Origin: Polaribacter sp. BAL334
GTDB lineage: Bacteria > Bacteroidota > Bacteroidia > Flavobacteriales > Flavobacteriaceae
Assembly (NCBI RefSeq): GCF_015767435.1
Contig: NZ_JADWOV010000245.1
Span: 62,001-126,000 of the forward strand
Reading direction: 5' to 3'
DNA length: 64,000 bases
The number at the start of each line of letters is the position of its first letter. The stretch's first letter is position 1. A model generated the notes under the pieces. The model did no database searches. It was not told the DNA's origin and was given only the letters and a program-made list of their open reading frames with translations. Positions 53,607 through 62,891 of this stretch are shown here, in pieces. The translations under genes and the position numbers were made by a program.

Positions 53607-55040
53607 TTATTTTCTAACCAAAATTTTAACATTATCCACTTCGTAAGTTCCGTCAATGGTATCAGCGGCATTATCTCCTCCTGTATATTTGAAAGCAATG
53701 TGAGCTGTGCCAGAAAATCCACTTAAATCAATAGTTCCGGAATCAACCCAGTTTTGGAAATTTTCACTTCTAGAAACAATTGTTGCTGGTAATTTTTGCC
53801 AAGTAGCAGTAGTTACATTTGCAGAATTTCCATCCCAGTTTGTAGATATTAACACCTCTAAAACGCTTTCATCAGCAAAACTATTGGAAGTTTTGAAATT
53901 TAAAAACTCTAAATCTTGTGCATTCAAATTAATACCTGGAGAAATCATCCAAGAAATATTACTTGCATCACCAGATCTAAATGCGCCCATTGAGGCTATT
54001 TTACTGTTTGGATTTCCTGAATCTGTAGATGTTAAAACTCTCCAATTGAAACGACCTACTTCTGTAAAAGTAATCCAACCATTTCCTCCTAAAGGATTTG
54101 TGGAAGTCATTGCTTCAAAATTTTCCTCAAAAATTGGAGTAAAATCGTTTGCATCTAATGGAGTACATCTTGCTCCTGTCATAACTACATCAGTAGTTTT
54201 GTTTAATGCTAATACTAAATCGCTACCATTAAATGTTTTTGAAACTACTGCTGAAATGCTTCCACCACCAGCTGGTAAAACACTAAATTTGAATTCAGCA
54301 AATGCGCTAGTTTCTAAAATGAAATTGGTGTAGCCAAAACCATCACAACTTTCTAAAAGACGTTGAGTATCAAATTGATCAGCAGCATCCACATACGTTT
54401 TTCCTACCAAAGAGCTTGGAAATTGTGCATTTTCAACTTTTACAAAAAGCCCTACATGACTATTGTTAATTTCTGAAAACTTCACTACGATTGGTATCAT
54501 TTCTTCAGTATTTGCATTTCTAAATACATGTTTATTCGTTTGATTTACCGTCAAAGTCCCTAACCTTCCAGCAGAAAATTCTCCACCACCAATAGCAGTT
54601 ACTCCATCTCCAGTTCTCACTTCGCCAATATATAAATCTTTTAAACGAATGTACACTTCTCTTCCAATGTTGAATTTGTTGTAAGAATCCACAAACTCTG
54701 TAACTATTTTAATAGCTGCTGTTGGGTTTGATGGAGCATCTTGAATGTAAAATTCTTTAAAGAAATTACCTGTTTGATCAGAAGAAGTTACATATCCTTT
54801 TACATAAATATCAGAGGTAATTTGTGTTACTTGTCCACTAACCAACAATCCTTTTAAATTGGCTATGGAGATTTCTGTTAATGTTCCTGCTGTAACATCA
54901 GCTTGAATTTTAGCAATTGCTGCATTTTCTTCAGTTCCTAAAGCATTCGGAACTTCGAATTTTCCATCTTCTACACACGATGTAAAAGAAATACCAGCTA
55001 CAAATGCAAGTAATAAAATGATGAATTTAGTTGTTTTCAT
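53607..55040 (-). CDS. DUF5689 lipoprotein with choice-of-anchor J domain
   Basis: From ATG 55040 the protein has 477 residues. It has a lipobox FTSC (C22) and a DUF5689 domain (about 50-250, DIYVKGYVTSSDQTGNFFKEFYIQDA). A jelly-roll choice-of-anchor J domain (about 305-477, FEENFEAMTS...WISPGINL) follows. DUF5689 proteins are surface lipoproteins often encoded beside TonB receptors and nucleases in Bacteroidota. The receptor gene is 19 bases upstream, which suggests a surface binding/uptake pair. Confidence 0.88.
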   Translation of the reverse strand: MKTTKFIILLLAFVAGISFTSCVEDGKFEVPNALGTEENAAIAKIQADVTAGTLTEISIANLKGLLVSGQVTQITSDIYVKGYVTSSDQTGNFFKEFYIQDAPSNPTAAIKIVTEFVDSYNKFNIGREVYIRLKDLYIGEVRTGDGVTAIGGGEFSAGRLGTLTVNQTNKHVFRNANTEEMIPIVVKFSEINNSHVGLFVKVENAQFPSSLVGKTYVDAADQFDTQRLLESCDGFGYTNFILETSAFAEFKFSVLPAGGGSISAVVSKTFNGSDLVLALNKTTDVVMTGARCTPLDANDFTPIFEENFEAMTSTNPLGGNGWITFTEVGRFNWRVLTSTDSGNPNSKIASMGAFRSGDASNISWMISPGINLNAQDLEFLNFKTSNSFADESVLEVLISTNWDGNSANVTTATWQKLPATIVSRSENFQNWVDSGTIDLSGFSGTAHIAFKYTGGDNAADTIDGTYEVDNVKILVRK

Positions 55041-55059
55041 GTTCAATTATATTATGTTT

Positions 55060-57816
55060 TTAAAATCTTAAGTTTACGTTTAAAAAGTAAGTAGTTCCTC
55101 TACCATACCAATATTTATTCCCAAAAACGGGTGTATCAAGAGCTTTATCATCTCTTAATTGACGGAAATTTGCATTTCTTCCTTGCTCAAATCCTCCTGA
55201 TTTGTATTCCTGATTCAATAAATTGTTTACAGTAGCAAATACACTGATAAACTTATCTCCAATTTTCCAAGATTTTCCACCCATTAAATTGACAACCATA
55301 TAATCATCAAAACGCTCTTGTTGCAATAATTCTCTTGCTAATTCTGGGTCATAATCGTTGAAAGGCAATCCATCAGCATCAGTGTAAAAATTACTTGACC
55401 TGTTCAAAGGTGCAACATCAACAAAAATATTACTGAAAAAATTTGCAGTTGCTCCAAAATACCAGTAATCTGGATCTCTATATTCAAAACCAATAGAATA
55501 GGCACTTTGAGGCCCTACTGCCAACCTAAAATCTTTCAATTTTGACTCTCCGAAATTTTTTGATCCGTTTGTAAATCCAGCAATTTGAGTTTGTGAATTG
55601 TCTTCAGAAGTTAAATAAATATTTGGATTGTTATCATAGGTATATTGTCCAATAGATGCAGCTCCTTTTAATTTGATGGTTGGTGTCACTTGTGCTTCTA
55701 AACCTAATTCAACACCTAAATGTTTTTTATCAACTCCATTTAAAACTTCTTGAACAAAAGCGGTATTATCACCACCAATTCCATCAGCAAAATAGAAAGA
55801 AATCTCTGTTGCATCTTGAATATAGGTGTAAAAACCTGTTATTCTTGAAGTAATTATAGGACTTCTCAAAATGTAACTTGCATCAACAGAAAATATTTTT
55901 TCGCTTTGTAAATTTTCAACTACGTTATTATTTTCTCTTGAATTTGAAAACGAATTTCTAATAGTTGGTGCTTGTGTCATATAAGCCACATTTGCATCCA
56001 ATAGATGACGTCCTGTTATTTTATAAGTTGCGCCACCTTTCAGTCCAAAATTGGTAAAATTCAATTTTTTTGATAATCCAAGAGAGTTGTTTGGAAATCC
56101 TCCATTTTGATACAATCCATCTCTTTGATGTGTTGTTTGAGAAACAGAAGCTGCTGCAAAAAAATCAACTTTATTGTATTTGAATTGACTTTGTACAAAA
56201 GCACTCGTCACATCAGAATTTAAATTGAAGTTATAACGAAACTTATCTCCAACACCAACAATTCTATTTGGTTCTGCTAAGTTATTTTGTTGCTGATTTG
56301 GTGTTTCTCCAAAATTATCGATATCTAAATATCCAATCCCACCCAACAAATCCATTACTTCAGCAAAATTACTTGAACGCAAACGTCTGTATTCTAGTTT
56401 TGCATTTAGAGTTATGTTCTTGTTTATTTGTGAATTCAAAATTGAATTAAAAGTCAATTGTTTGTCATCATTTCTATCTTCATATAATACGTATGCGTTT
56501 TGAATTCCTACTGATGCGTTTGTGATATTTGCATCATAAATTCTGTTCCAATCTATTTGACCATTATTTTGAAAGTTTTGCAACGATTCATAAGCACCAA
56601 CTAAATTTTCATTTCTTACGAAAAAACTTGGCAAATTTTGATAATAAATAGGACTTGGATTTGCACCACCATTAAAGTCTAAACGGCTATTTCCAATTTC
56701 TCCAAATTGATATGCAATGTTTGTATAGATAGATGTGTTTTCTGAAATATCCCAATAATGATTCAACATTAAAATTGGTTCTTCCACATTTTTTACTCTT
56801 GAATTGGTTCTTCTTCCATTCAAATACCCCCAATATTCATTGTATTTGATGTCTTTTAAATCGTAAACTTCTTGGGTATTTGGAGAAGATTTTCCTCTTT
56901 TATTTGGAGCAAAAATTGAGGTAAAATTAATACTGTGTTTTTTGTTAATCTTTTTCTCAATAGAGGCAAAAAGAGAATATGCATCATAACTAGAACCCTC
57001 ATTAAACCCTTCATTTCCAGCTCTTCTACTTCCTGAAAAAGTAAAAGACCATCCATCTTCCATAATTCCTGTAGAATAGGTTGCCATCATTCTATGCACA
57101 TAACTTCTGTTTGAGGATGCATATGAAATCCGAGTTCCTGGGCGTTGTTGAGAAGCTCTTGTGTTGATATTTGTTGAACCTAAAACTCCTCCAAATGCAT
57201 AGTTAGAAGCGCTTAAACCATTATTAAATTCCTGATTTCTCAACACATCATTCAAACCTCCCCAATTACTCCATTGTGCTCTTCCATCAAATAATTTGTT
57301 CATTTCAATACCATTAATCAGTACTTTTCCATTTCCTGAATCCAATCCCTTAATACTGAAAAAAGAAGAACTGAATTCAAATGCGGCTGTTCTTAAAAAA
57401 ACATCTTGAGTAGCTTGCAACAATCCTGCAATATTATCAGCAGCACCACCATCGTCATTCAACTCATCATCAGTGATAGTAATTAAACTCAAATCTAAAT
57501 CTTCATTGACGTTTTTATAAAATAAAATAGTTCCTAAATCAACAGTTTTGCCTGCTAATTCTATTGGAAAATTTTGCGTTTCATAACCTACTAATTTCAA
57601 CTCTACAATATAGCTTCCATTTGGCACATTTTTTAAATTAAAAACTCCATCAGCACCAGTTGTCTGACTTGAAGTTGTTGATAAAACAGTGACCAAAACA
57701 CCTTGTAGAGGATTTTCAGAATCGCTATCAGTAACAATTCCTTTTACAACGTTTTGAGCATTGAATCCTATTGCTAAGAACAATGAAAAAAACATTGATA
57801 AAATAATTTTTCTCAT
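55060..57816 (-). CDS. TonB-dependent receptor with CarboxypepD_reg-like domain
   Basis: From ATG 57816 the protein has 918 residues and a signal peptide (to GFNAQ). A CarboxypepD_reg-like domain (about 21-100, VVKGIVTDSDSENPLQG) is followed by a plug (about 130-250, with IKGLDSGNGKVLINGIEMNKLFDGRAQW) and a 22-strand barrel ending YFLNVNLRF. It should import a ligand through the outer membrane. With the DUF5689 lipoprotein downstream and the divergent secreted nuclease gene, it suggests nucleic-acid or phosphate scavenging, which is inference. Confidence 0.93.
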   Translation of the reverse strand: MRKIILSMFFSLFLAIGFNAQNVVKGIVTDSDSENPLQGVLVTVLSTTSSQTTGADGVFNLKNVPNGSYIVELKLVGYETQNFPIELAGKTVDLGTILFYKNVNEDLDLSLITITDDELNDDGGAADNIAGLLQATQDVFLRTAAFEFSSSFFSIKGLDSGNGKVLINGIEMNKLFDGRAQWSNWGGLNDVLRNQEFNNGLSASNYAFGGVLGSTNINTRASQQRPGTRISYASSNRSYVHRMMATYSTGIMEDGWSFTFSGSRRAGNEGFNEGSSYDAYSLFASIEKKINKKHSINFTSIFAPNKRGKSSPNTQEVYDLKDIKYNEYWGYLNGRRTNSRVKNVEEPILMLNHYWDISENTSIYTNIAYQFGEIGNSRLDFNGGANPSPIYYQNLPSFFVRNENLVGAYESLQNFQNNGQIDWNRIYDANITNASVGIQNAYVLYEDRNDDKQLTFNSILNSQINKNITLNAKLEYRRLRSSNFAEVMDLLGGIGYLDIDNFGETPNQQQNNLAEPNRIVGVGDKFRYNFNLNSDVTSAFVQSQFKYNKVDFFAAASVSQTTHQRDGLYQNGGFPNNSLGLSKKLNFTNFGLKGGATYKITGRHLLDANVAYMTQAPTIRNSFSNSRENNNVVENLQSEKIFSVDASYILRSPIITSRITGFYTYIQDATEISFYFADGIGGDNTAFVQEVLNGVDKKHLGVELGLEAQVTPTIKLKGAASIGQYTYDNNPNIYLTSEDNSQTQIAGFTNGSKNFGESKLKDFRLAVGPQSAYSIGFEYRDPDYWYFGATANFFSNIFVDVAPLNRSSNFYTDADGLPFNDYDPELARELLQQERFDDYMVVNLMGGKSWKIGDKFISVFATVNNLLNQEYKSGGFEQGRNANFRQLRDDKALDTPVFGNKYWYGRGTTYFLNVNLRF

Positions 57817-57922
57817 AAATGTTTGTTTGATTTTTTTTATTTTTTTTAACAAAATACGCACAAATTTAACTATTTTTAACAAATCCTAATGTTAAAATAA
57901 CATTATATAATTATTTGTTTTA

Positions 57923-57930
57923 TAAGTTTG
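57923..57930 (+). promoter_or_regulatory. -7 box TAAGTTTG before the nuclease gene
   Basis: It matches TAnnTTTG and is 18 bases before ATG 57949. Confidence 0.55.
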
Positions 57931-57948
57931 CACCAAATATTCAAATAG

Positions 57949-59004
57949 ATGAAAAAACGAGTGATTTTTAATGTCTTATTTTTAATGACATTTTCAATTC
58001 TTTCTTCTCAAGAAAAGGGAAAACAATACAATATAAGAACTATTGCTTTCTACAATGTAGAAAATCTTTATGACACCATAAATGATGAAACTATCAATGA
58101 TGAAGCTAGTCCAATGATGGAGTTGAAAGCAAATAAATCAAAAATATATTGGGAAAAAATAAACAATATGGCAAGCGTAATTGCCCAAATTGGTGCAGAA
58201 AAAGCTAACACAGGACCTGCAATTATTGGCGTTTCCGAAATTGAAAACTTGAGTGTTTTAGAAGATTTAGTAAAATCGGAACATTTATCAAAAATGGGTT
58301 ATGGAATTATTCATTACGATTCTCCTGATAAAAGAGGAATTGACGTAGCTTTATTATATCAAAAAAGATATTTTAAACCTGTTTTTCATCAATCTTTTGA
58401 CCCAAATATTTACAGAGATGGATATAAAGTATATACCCGAGATCAATTATTAGTTTCAGGATATTTGGATGATGAATTGATTCATGTGATTGTAAATCAC
58501 TGGCCTTCAAGAAGTGGTGGCGAAGCAAAAAGCAGACCCTCTCGTGAAAAAGCTGCTTATCAAAACACAAAAATTATTGAGCAAGTCCGTGAAAAAGACC
58601 CAAATGCAAAGATTTTAATCATGGGTGATTTTAATGACGATCCTACCAATTCAAGTTTTAAAAATGTGCTAAAAACAATAGGAAAAAAAGAAGATGTTGC
58701 CGAAAATGACATTTTCAATCCTTATGAAGAAATGCACAAAAAAGGATTCAATACACTTGGTTATCGTGATAACATCAACTTATTTGACATGGTTTTGATT
58801 TCTGAACCTCTACTAAATAAAGGTGAAAATGATTTTTCTACCTACAAAATGTTCAAAGCGATGATTTTTAATAAGAGTTTTTTAACAGGAAGAACAGGGC
58901 AATACAAAGGATATCCTTTTAGAAGTTTTGCTGATGGTGGTTTTACTGGAGGTTATTCTGATCATTATCCAGTATATATTTACTTGATAAAAGAAAGAAA
59001 ATAA
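57949..59004 (+). CDS. secreted endonuclease/exonuclease/phosphatase-family protein
   Basis: The 351-residue protein has a signal peptide (to ILSSQ) and an EEP domain: TIAFYNVENLYDT (Asn/Glu metal site), IGVSEIENLSVLEDL, VIVNHWPSRSGGEAKSRPSREKAA (His of active site), LIMGDFNDDPTNSS and YSDHYPVYI (catalytic Asp-His). Substrates in this family include DNA, RNA and phosphoinositides. It is divergent from the TonB-receptor gene, and may release substrates for it. A bidirectional terminator follows. Confidence 0.92.
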   Translation: MKKRVIFNVLFLMTFSILSSQEKGKQYNIRTIAFYNVENLYDTINDETINDEASPMMELKANKSKIYWEKINNMASVIAQIGAEKANTGPAIIGVSEIENLSVLEDLVKSEHLSKMGYGIIHYDSPDKRGIDVALLYQKRYFKPVFHQSFDPNIYRDGYKVYTRDQLLVSGYLDDELIHVIVNHWPSRSGGEAKSRPSREKAAYQNTKIIEQVREKDPNAKILIMGDFNDDPTNSSFKNVLKTIGKKEDVAENDIFNPYEEMHKKGFNTLGYRDNINLFDMVLISEPLLNKGENDFSTYKMFKAMIFNKSFLTGRTGQYKGYPFRSFADGGFTGGYSDHYPVYIYLIKERK

Positions 59005-59024
59005 ATCGATATTTTTATAAAAAC

Positions 59025-59057
59025 AAAAACCCATAATTCAATGAATTATGGGTTTTT
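59025..59057. terminator. bidirectional terminator between the nuclease gene and rng
   Basis: AAAAACCCATAATTCA/TGAATTATGGGTTTTT with one base between arms (loop from inner pairs), followed by T-runs on both sides. It fits convergent transcripts. Confidence 0.85.
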
Positions 59058-59079
59058 TTGATAAAAAATTATTGCCTTT

Positions 59080-60639
59080 TTACACTACAGATTTTTCTTC
59101 TTCAGAAATAAATTCATAATGTAAGTATGTGTAAGCATCTCTAGGTATAATTGAAATCCACTTTTTGTGTTTTAAATACCATTTAAAACGGATAGAATTT
59201 ACTCCTTTTGTTAGATAAGCTGCAATAAAAGGATGAATGTGTAATTGAATCTTCTTATTGGTTGATTTTTCGCTTTTCAAATTGTAGAGATATTTCTCTA
59301 AATCTGCTTCTATTTTGTCTAACAAAATAATGGGAGCTTCTACTTGTTGTCCATTTCCATTTGGATCAGTTTCGGTAGTTTTAATACTCAATTCAGGTCT
59401 TACCCTTTGTCTTGTAATTTGTACCAATCCAAATTTACTTGGTGGTAAAATTTTGTGTTTTGTTCTGTCAAAAGACATGGCCTCTTTTAAGTGCTGATAC
59501 AATTTATTTCTATTATCAGCATTGTGCATATCAATAAAATCAACTACAATAATTCCTCCCATATCACGCAATTGTAACTGACGTGCTATTTCAGAGGCTG
59601 CAATTAAATTTACTTCTAATGCTGTTTCTTCTTGAGAACCTGCTTTGTTGGAACGATTTCCGCTGTTAACATCAATAACATGTAACGCTTCTGTGTGCTC
59701 TATCACTAGATAAGCACCTTTACTCATTGAAACAGTTTTGCCAAATGAGGTTTTGATTTGTCTTTCAATGCCATATTTTTCAAAAATTGGCACTTGTGAA
59801 TTGTGTAGCGTCACGATTTTTTCTTTTTCAGGATAAATTTCTTGTAAATACTCTTTAATTTCAATGTAAAGAGTTTCGTCATTGGTTACAATGTTTGTAA
59901 AAGATTCGTTCATTACATCTCTAAGAATTGAAGATGCTCTGTTGAGTTCGCTTAAAATTTTGGTTGGTGTGGTTGTGTTTGCAATTCGTTTGCACATTGT
60001 TTTCCAACGTTCTAATGAATTTTGCAAGTCTTTGTCTAATTCTGCTACTTTTTTTCCTTCTGCAACAGTTCTTAAAATAACACCAAAACCTTTTGGTTTG
60101 ATGCTTTTTGCCAATCTTTTTAAACGCTCTTTCTCTTCTGGATCTTCGATTTTCTGAGAAACAGAAACTCGATTTGAAAAGGGAACTAACACCAAATACC
60201 TGCCTGCAATAGACAACTCAGAACTGAGTCTTGGACCTTTGGTTGAAATAGGTTCTTTTACAATTTGTACTAATAAATTTTGTCCTGTCTTTAAAACATC
60301 GCTAATACTACCGTCTTTGTTGATGTCTTCCTGATATTGGAAATTTTTAAAAGTGAATTCTTTATACTTACCTGTGCTTACTTTCTTAATGAACGAATTT
60401 AATGAGTTTACTTGCGGGCCTAAATCATGGTAATGTAAAAATCCATCTTTTGGAAATCCTACATTTACGAAGGCTGCATTTAAACCTGTCAACACTTTTC
60501 CAATTTTGGCTAAAAAAATATCGCCTACAGAAAATTTGTTTCCAGTTGTTTCATTATTCAATTCAATAAGTTTTCCATCTCTTAATAAGGCAAAATCAAT
60601 ATCAGATGAATTTGAACGAATGATTAATTCTGTTTTCAT
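59080..60639 (-). CDS. rng: ribonuclease E/G family protein
   Basis: The 519-residue RNase has an S1-type domain in the first 130 residues (GDIFLAKIGKVLTGLNAAFVNVGFPKDGFLH), VKEPISTKGPRLSSELSIAGRYLVLVP, and a catalytic-domain metal site DVNSGNR and IIVVDFIDMHNADNRNKLYQHL. It has no long C-terminal scaffold, so it is of RNase G length. It processes 16S rRNA and decays mRNA. The next gene on the strand is the small COX24-like protein. Confidence 0.96.
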   Translation of the reverse strand: MKTELIIRSNSSDIDFALLRDGKLIELNNETTGNKFSVGDIFLAKIGKVLTGLNAAFVNVGFPKDGFLHYHDLGPQVNSLNSFIKKVSTGKYKEFTFKNFQYQEDINKDGSISDVLKTGQNLLVQIVKEPISTKGPRLSSELSIAGRYLVLVPFSNRVSVSQKIEDPEEKERLKRLAKSIKPKGFGVILRTVAEGKKVAELDKDLQNSLERWKTMCKRIANTTTPTKILSELNRASSILRDVMNESFTNIVTNDETLYIEIKEYLQEIYPEKEKIVTLHNSQVPIFEKYGIERQIKTSFGKTVSMSKGAYLVIEHTEALHVIDVNSGNRSNKAGSQEETALEVNLIAASEIARQLQLRDMGGIIVVDFIDMHNADNRNKLYQHLKEAMSFDRTKHKILPPSKFGLVQITRQRVRPELSIKTTETDPNGNGQQVEAPIILLDKIEADLEKYLYNLKSEKSTNKKIQLHIHPFIAAYLTKGVNSIRFKWYLKHKKWISIIPRDAYTYLHYEFISEEEKSVV

Positions 60640-60769
60640 ACTGAACTGGATTTAACTCTACACTTTGCAGTGCAGATGGATTAATATTGTCAGGTATTTA
60701 TAATACCATTTGAGGTTTTTCAGAACCTCGATGTCAATGAACTTTTTGCTTTTCGCTAAACTATAAACG

Positions 60770-60795
60770 AAAAAGTAAGCCAAAGCTTACTTTTT
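60770..60795 (-). terminator. terminator overlapping the COX24-like gene end
   Basis: AAAAAGTAAGC/GCTTACTTTTT with a CAAA loop forms a perfect hairpin that includes the last codons and stop of the 30-residue gene on the minus strand. It probably ends the HU-COX24-like transcript before rng. Confidence 0.75.
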
Positions 60796-60879
60796 CTTCT
60801 TATGTCTATTTGCTCTTGCTCTCTTTTTTCTTTTGTGTGTTGAGATTTTTGATCTCTTTCTTTTTTTACCACTTGGCAT
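60787..60879 (-). CDS. 30-residue COX24/mS38-like basic protein (ribosome-associated)
   Basis: ATG 60879 to TAA 60787 encodes MPSGKKRKRSKISTHKRKKR followed by ARANRHKKKK. More than half of its residues are K or R. It fits the COX24_C/AURKAIP1 (mS38) motif K-R-K-R..K-H-K-x-K-K-R, also found in mycobacterial bS22; in mitochondria mS38 is a small-subunit ribosomal protein. The gene is too short for usual size cut-offs. Its place between HU and rng, and its basic composition, support a ribosomal role; this remains inference. Confidence 0.8.
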   Translation of the reverse strand: MPSGKKRKRSKISTHKRKKRARANRHKKKK

Positions 60880-60933
60880 AATTGCTTGCTGTTTTGTTTA
60901 AAACCTAGAAAATAGGTTTTGATTTGTATTTAA

Positions 60934-61224
60934 TTATTTTACTACAACTTTGTTTTTCACTCCTTCAGTAAACGTTTTTGCTGGTTTAAAAGATGGAATA
61001 TTGTGAGCTGGAATTTTGATAGTAGTGTTCTTTGAGATATTTCTACCTGTTTTTTCTGCTCTAGTTTTGATGATAAAACTACCAAAACCTCTTAAATATA
61101 CATTGTCCCCTTGTTCTAATGCACCTTTAACTTCAGCCATAAAAGATTCTACTACGTTTAAAACGTCTGTTTTTTCAATTCCTGATTTGTCTGAAATTTT
61201 CGATACGATATCTGCTTTCGTCAT
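60934..61224 (-). CDS. hup: HU-family DNA-binding protein
   Basis: The 96-residue histone-like protein has MTKADIVSKISDKSGIEKTDVLNVVESFM and the hallmark GFGSFIIKTRAEKTGRNISKNTTIKIPAHNIPSFKPAK (DNA-embracing arm). A nucleoid protein. On the minus strand a TATATTTG box at 61264-61271 lies upstream of ATG 61224. Confidence 0.96.
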   Translation of the reverse strand: MTKADIVSKISDKSGIEKTDVLNVVESFMAEVKGALEQGDNVYLRGFGSFIIKTRAEKTGRNISKNTTIKIPAHNIPSFKPAKTFTEGVKNKVVVK

Positions 61225-61263
61225 GATTCTATTTTTATTAATTTAATTTCAAAAATGCGGATG

Positions 61264-61271
61264 CAAATATA
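61264..61271 (-). promoter_or_regulatory. -7 box TATATTTG of the HU gene
   Basis: Read on the minus strand (CAAATATA on plus); it lies 39 bases before ATG 61224. Confidence 0.5.
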
Positions 61272-61354
61272 TGATAATTAATCTATTCCAAAAAAATAAA
61301 CCCTTAAAATTATCTGAATTTTAAACTGTAATTTTACAGACCAATTTTTTATAA

Positions 61355-62398
61355 ATGATTTTTTCTGAAATTTTGATTGTTTGGTACCTAAAAAACAATC
61401 GTGAATTGCCTTGGCGAAAAACCAAAAACCCTTATTTTATTTGGCTTTCCGAAATAATGTTGCAACAAACTCGTGTTGCACAAGGAATGAACTATTACTT
61501 GAAATTTACCGAAAATTATCCAACAGTTTCTGACTTGGCAAATGCTTCAGAAACCGAAGTTTTAAAAATGTGGCAAGGTTTGGGATACTATTCTCGTGCA
61601 AGAAATTTACATTTTACCGCAAAATATATCACCAATGAATTGAATGGTAAATTTCCTTCCACCTTCAAAGAAATTATCACTTTAAAAGGAATTGGAGATT
61701 ATACAGCATCTGCAATCGCTTCAATTTGTTTTGATGAACCAACTGCAGTGGTTGATGGAAATGTTTACAGAGTTTTGGCAAGATATTTTGGCATTCAAAC
61801 ACCCATTAATTCATCATCAGGAATCAAAGAGTTTAAAGAATTAGCACAAAATTTGATTGATAAAAATCAACCAGGAACCTTCAATCAAGCCATTATGGAT
61901 TTTGGCGCAATCGTCTGCAAACCTCAAAATCCCTTGTGTGAGGAATGTCCGTTTTCTGAAAGTTGTGTGGCACTTCAAAAAAATCTGATAAAAGAATTGC
62001 CTGTAAAAGAAAAAAAAATCAAAGTAAAAAATCGTTATTTCAATTATCTAGTAATCAAAACGGAGGATGACAAAACTGTTTTGACACAAAGAAATGATAA
62101 AGGAATTTGGCAAGGTTTGTATCAATTTCCATTGATAGAAACTGATTCAATAATCCAAAAAGAAGAACTTATTTCATCCAAAGAATTTACGGATTTATTT
62201 CCAGAAGAAACCACCATTTCTTTGTTCAATCCTAAAGAAATCATTCACAAATTATCTCATCAACATTTACACACTCATTTTTGGATTGTGGAAACTACCT
62301 CAAACAAAAACGCTGAAATTCCTTGGAAATTAGTTCAAAATTTCCCTGTTCCAGTATTGATTGCAAATTTTTTAGCACAATTTCAATTGAAAAAGTAA
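61355..62398 (+). CDS. mutY: A/G-specific adenine glycosylase
   Basis: MutY removes adenine mispaired with 8-oxoguanine. The 347-residue protein has the catalytic E33 in WLSEIMLQQTRVAQ, the HhH motif LKGIGDYTASAIASI, VVDGNVYRVLARYFG (catalytic Asp), the 4Fe-4S ligands in CKPQNPLCEECPFSESC, and a C-terminal NUDIX-like MutY domain with NDKGIWQGLYQFPL and LSHQHLHTHFW. Divergent from hup; ssb and gldE follow as in other flavobacteria. Confidence 0.96.
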   Translation: MIFSEILIVWYLKNNRELPWRKTKNPYFIWLSEIMLQQTRVAQGMNYYLKFTENYPTVSDLANASETEVLKMWQGLGYYSRARNLHFTAKYITNELNGKFPSTFKEIITLKGIGDYTASAIASICFDEPTAVVDGNVYRVLARYFGIQTPINSSSGIKEFKELAQNLIDKNQPGTFNQAIMDFGAIVCKPQNPLCEECPFSESCVALQKNLIKELPVKEKKIKVKNRYFNYLVIKTEDDKTVLTQRNDKGIWQGLYQFPLIETDSIIQKEELISSKEFTDLFPEETTISLFNPKEIIHKLSHQHLHTHFWIVETTSNKNAEIPWKLVQNFPVPVLIANFLAQFQLKK

Positions 62399-62411
62399 TG
62401 GATATTTTTAG

Positions 62412-62419
62412 TACTTTTG
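62412..62419 (+). promoter_or_regulatory. -7 box TACTTTTG before ssb
   Basis: It matches TAnnTTTG and is 21 bases before ATG 62441, which suggests that ssb has its own promoter and starts there. Confidence 0.5.
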
Positions 62420-62440
62420 ATTCATTAATTTTTGAATGCT

Positions 62441-62872
62441 ATGGCAGGAACAATCAATAAAGTAATTCTTATTGGAAATTTAGGTGACGAAGTGAAAATG
62501 CACTATTTTGATGGTGGCGATTCTATAGGACGTTTTCCATTGGCAACTAGCGAAACGTATGTAAGCAAACAAACTGGAGAAAAAATCACCAATACTGATT
62601 GGCATAATGTGGTTGTAAAAAATAAATTAGCTGAAATTTGCGAAAAATATTTGGTGAAAGGTGACAAAGTGTATTTGGAAGGAAAATTGAAAAATCGTCA
62701 ATGGGAACAAGATGGCATCAAACGTTATGCAACCGAAATTCATGTTACAGATTTAACGATGTTATCCAACAAAAAAAATACGGAAAGCAACTCAAACAGT
62801 CCAAAAAATAGTCAACCTTCCTCAGTTATAAACACCAGTCATACTGAAGAAAATGACGATTTACCATTTTAA
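62441..62872 (+). CDS. ssb: single-stranded DNA-binding protein
   Basis: From ATG 62441 (MAGTINKVILIGNLGDEVKM) the protein has 143 residues, an OB fold (residues 1-105, NTDWHNVVVKNKLAEICEKYLVKGDKVYLEGKL), a S/N-rich linker and an acidic tail that ends EENDDLPF, as in SSBs that recruit partner proteins. A TTG three codons upstream is less likely. Confidence 0.96.
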   Translation: MAGTINKVILIGNLGDEVKMHYFDGGDSIGRFPLATSETYVSKQTGEKITNTDWHNVVVKNKLAEICEKYLVKGDKVYLEGKLKNRQWEQDGIKRYATEIHVTDLTMLSNKKNTESNSNSPKNSQPSSVINTSHTEENDDLPF

Positions 62873-62891
62873 TTAACGAAAATTTCAACCC

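Noticed and set aside
53707..54333. Plus-strand 208-codon frame inside the DUF5689 gene
   Set aside because: Antisense to a lipoprotein gene with clear domains; no start context or family pattern.
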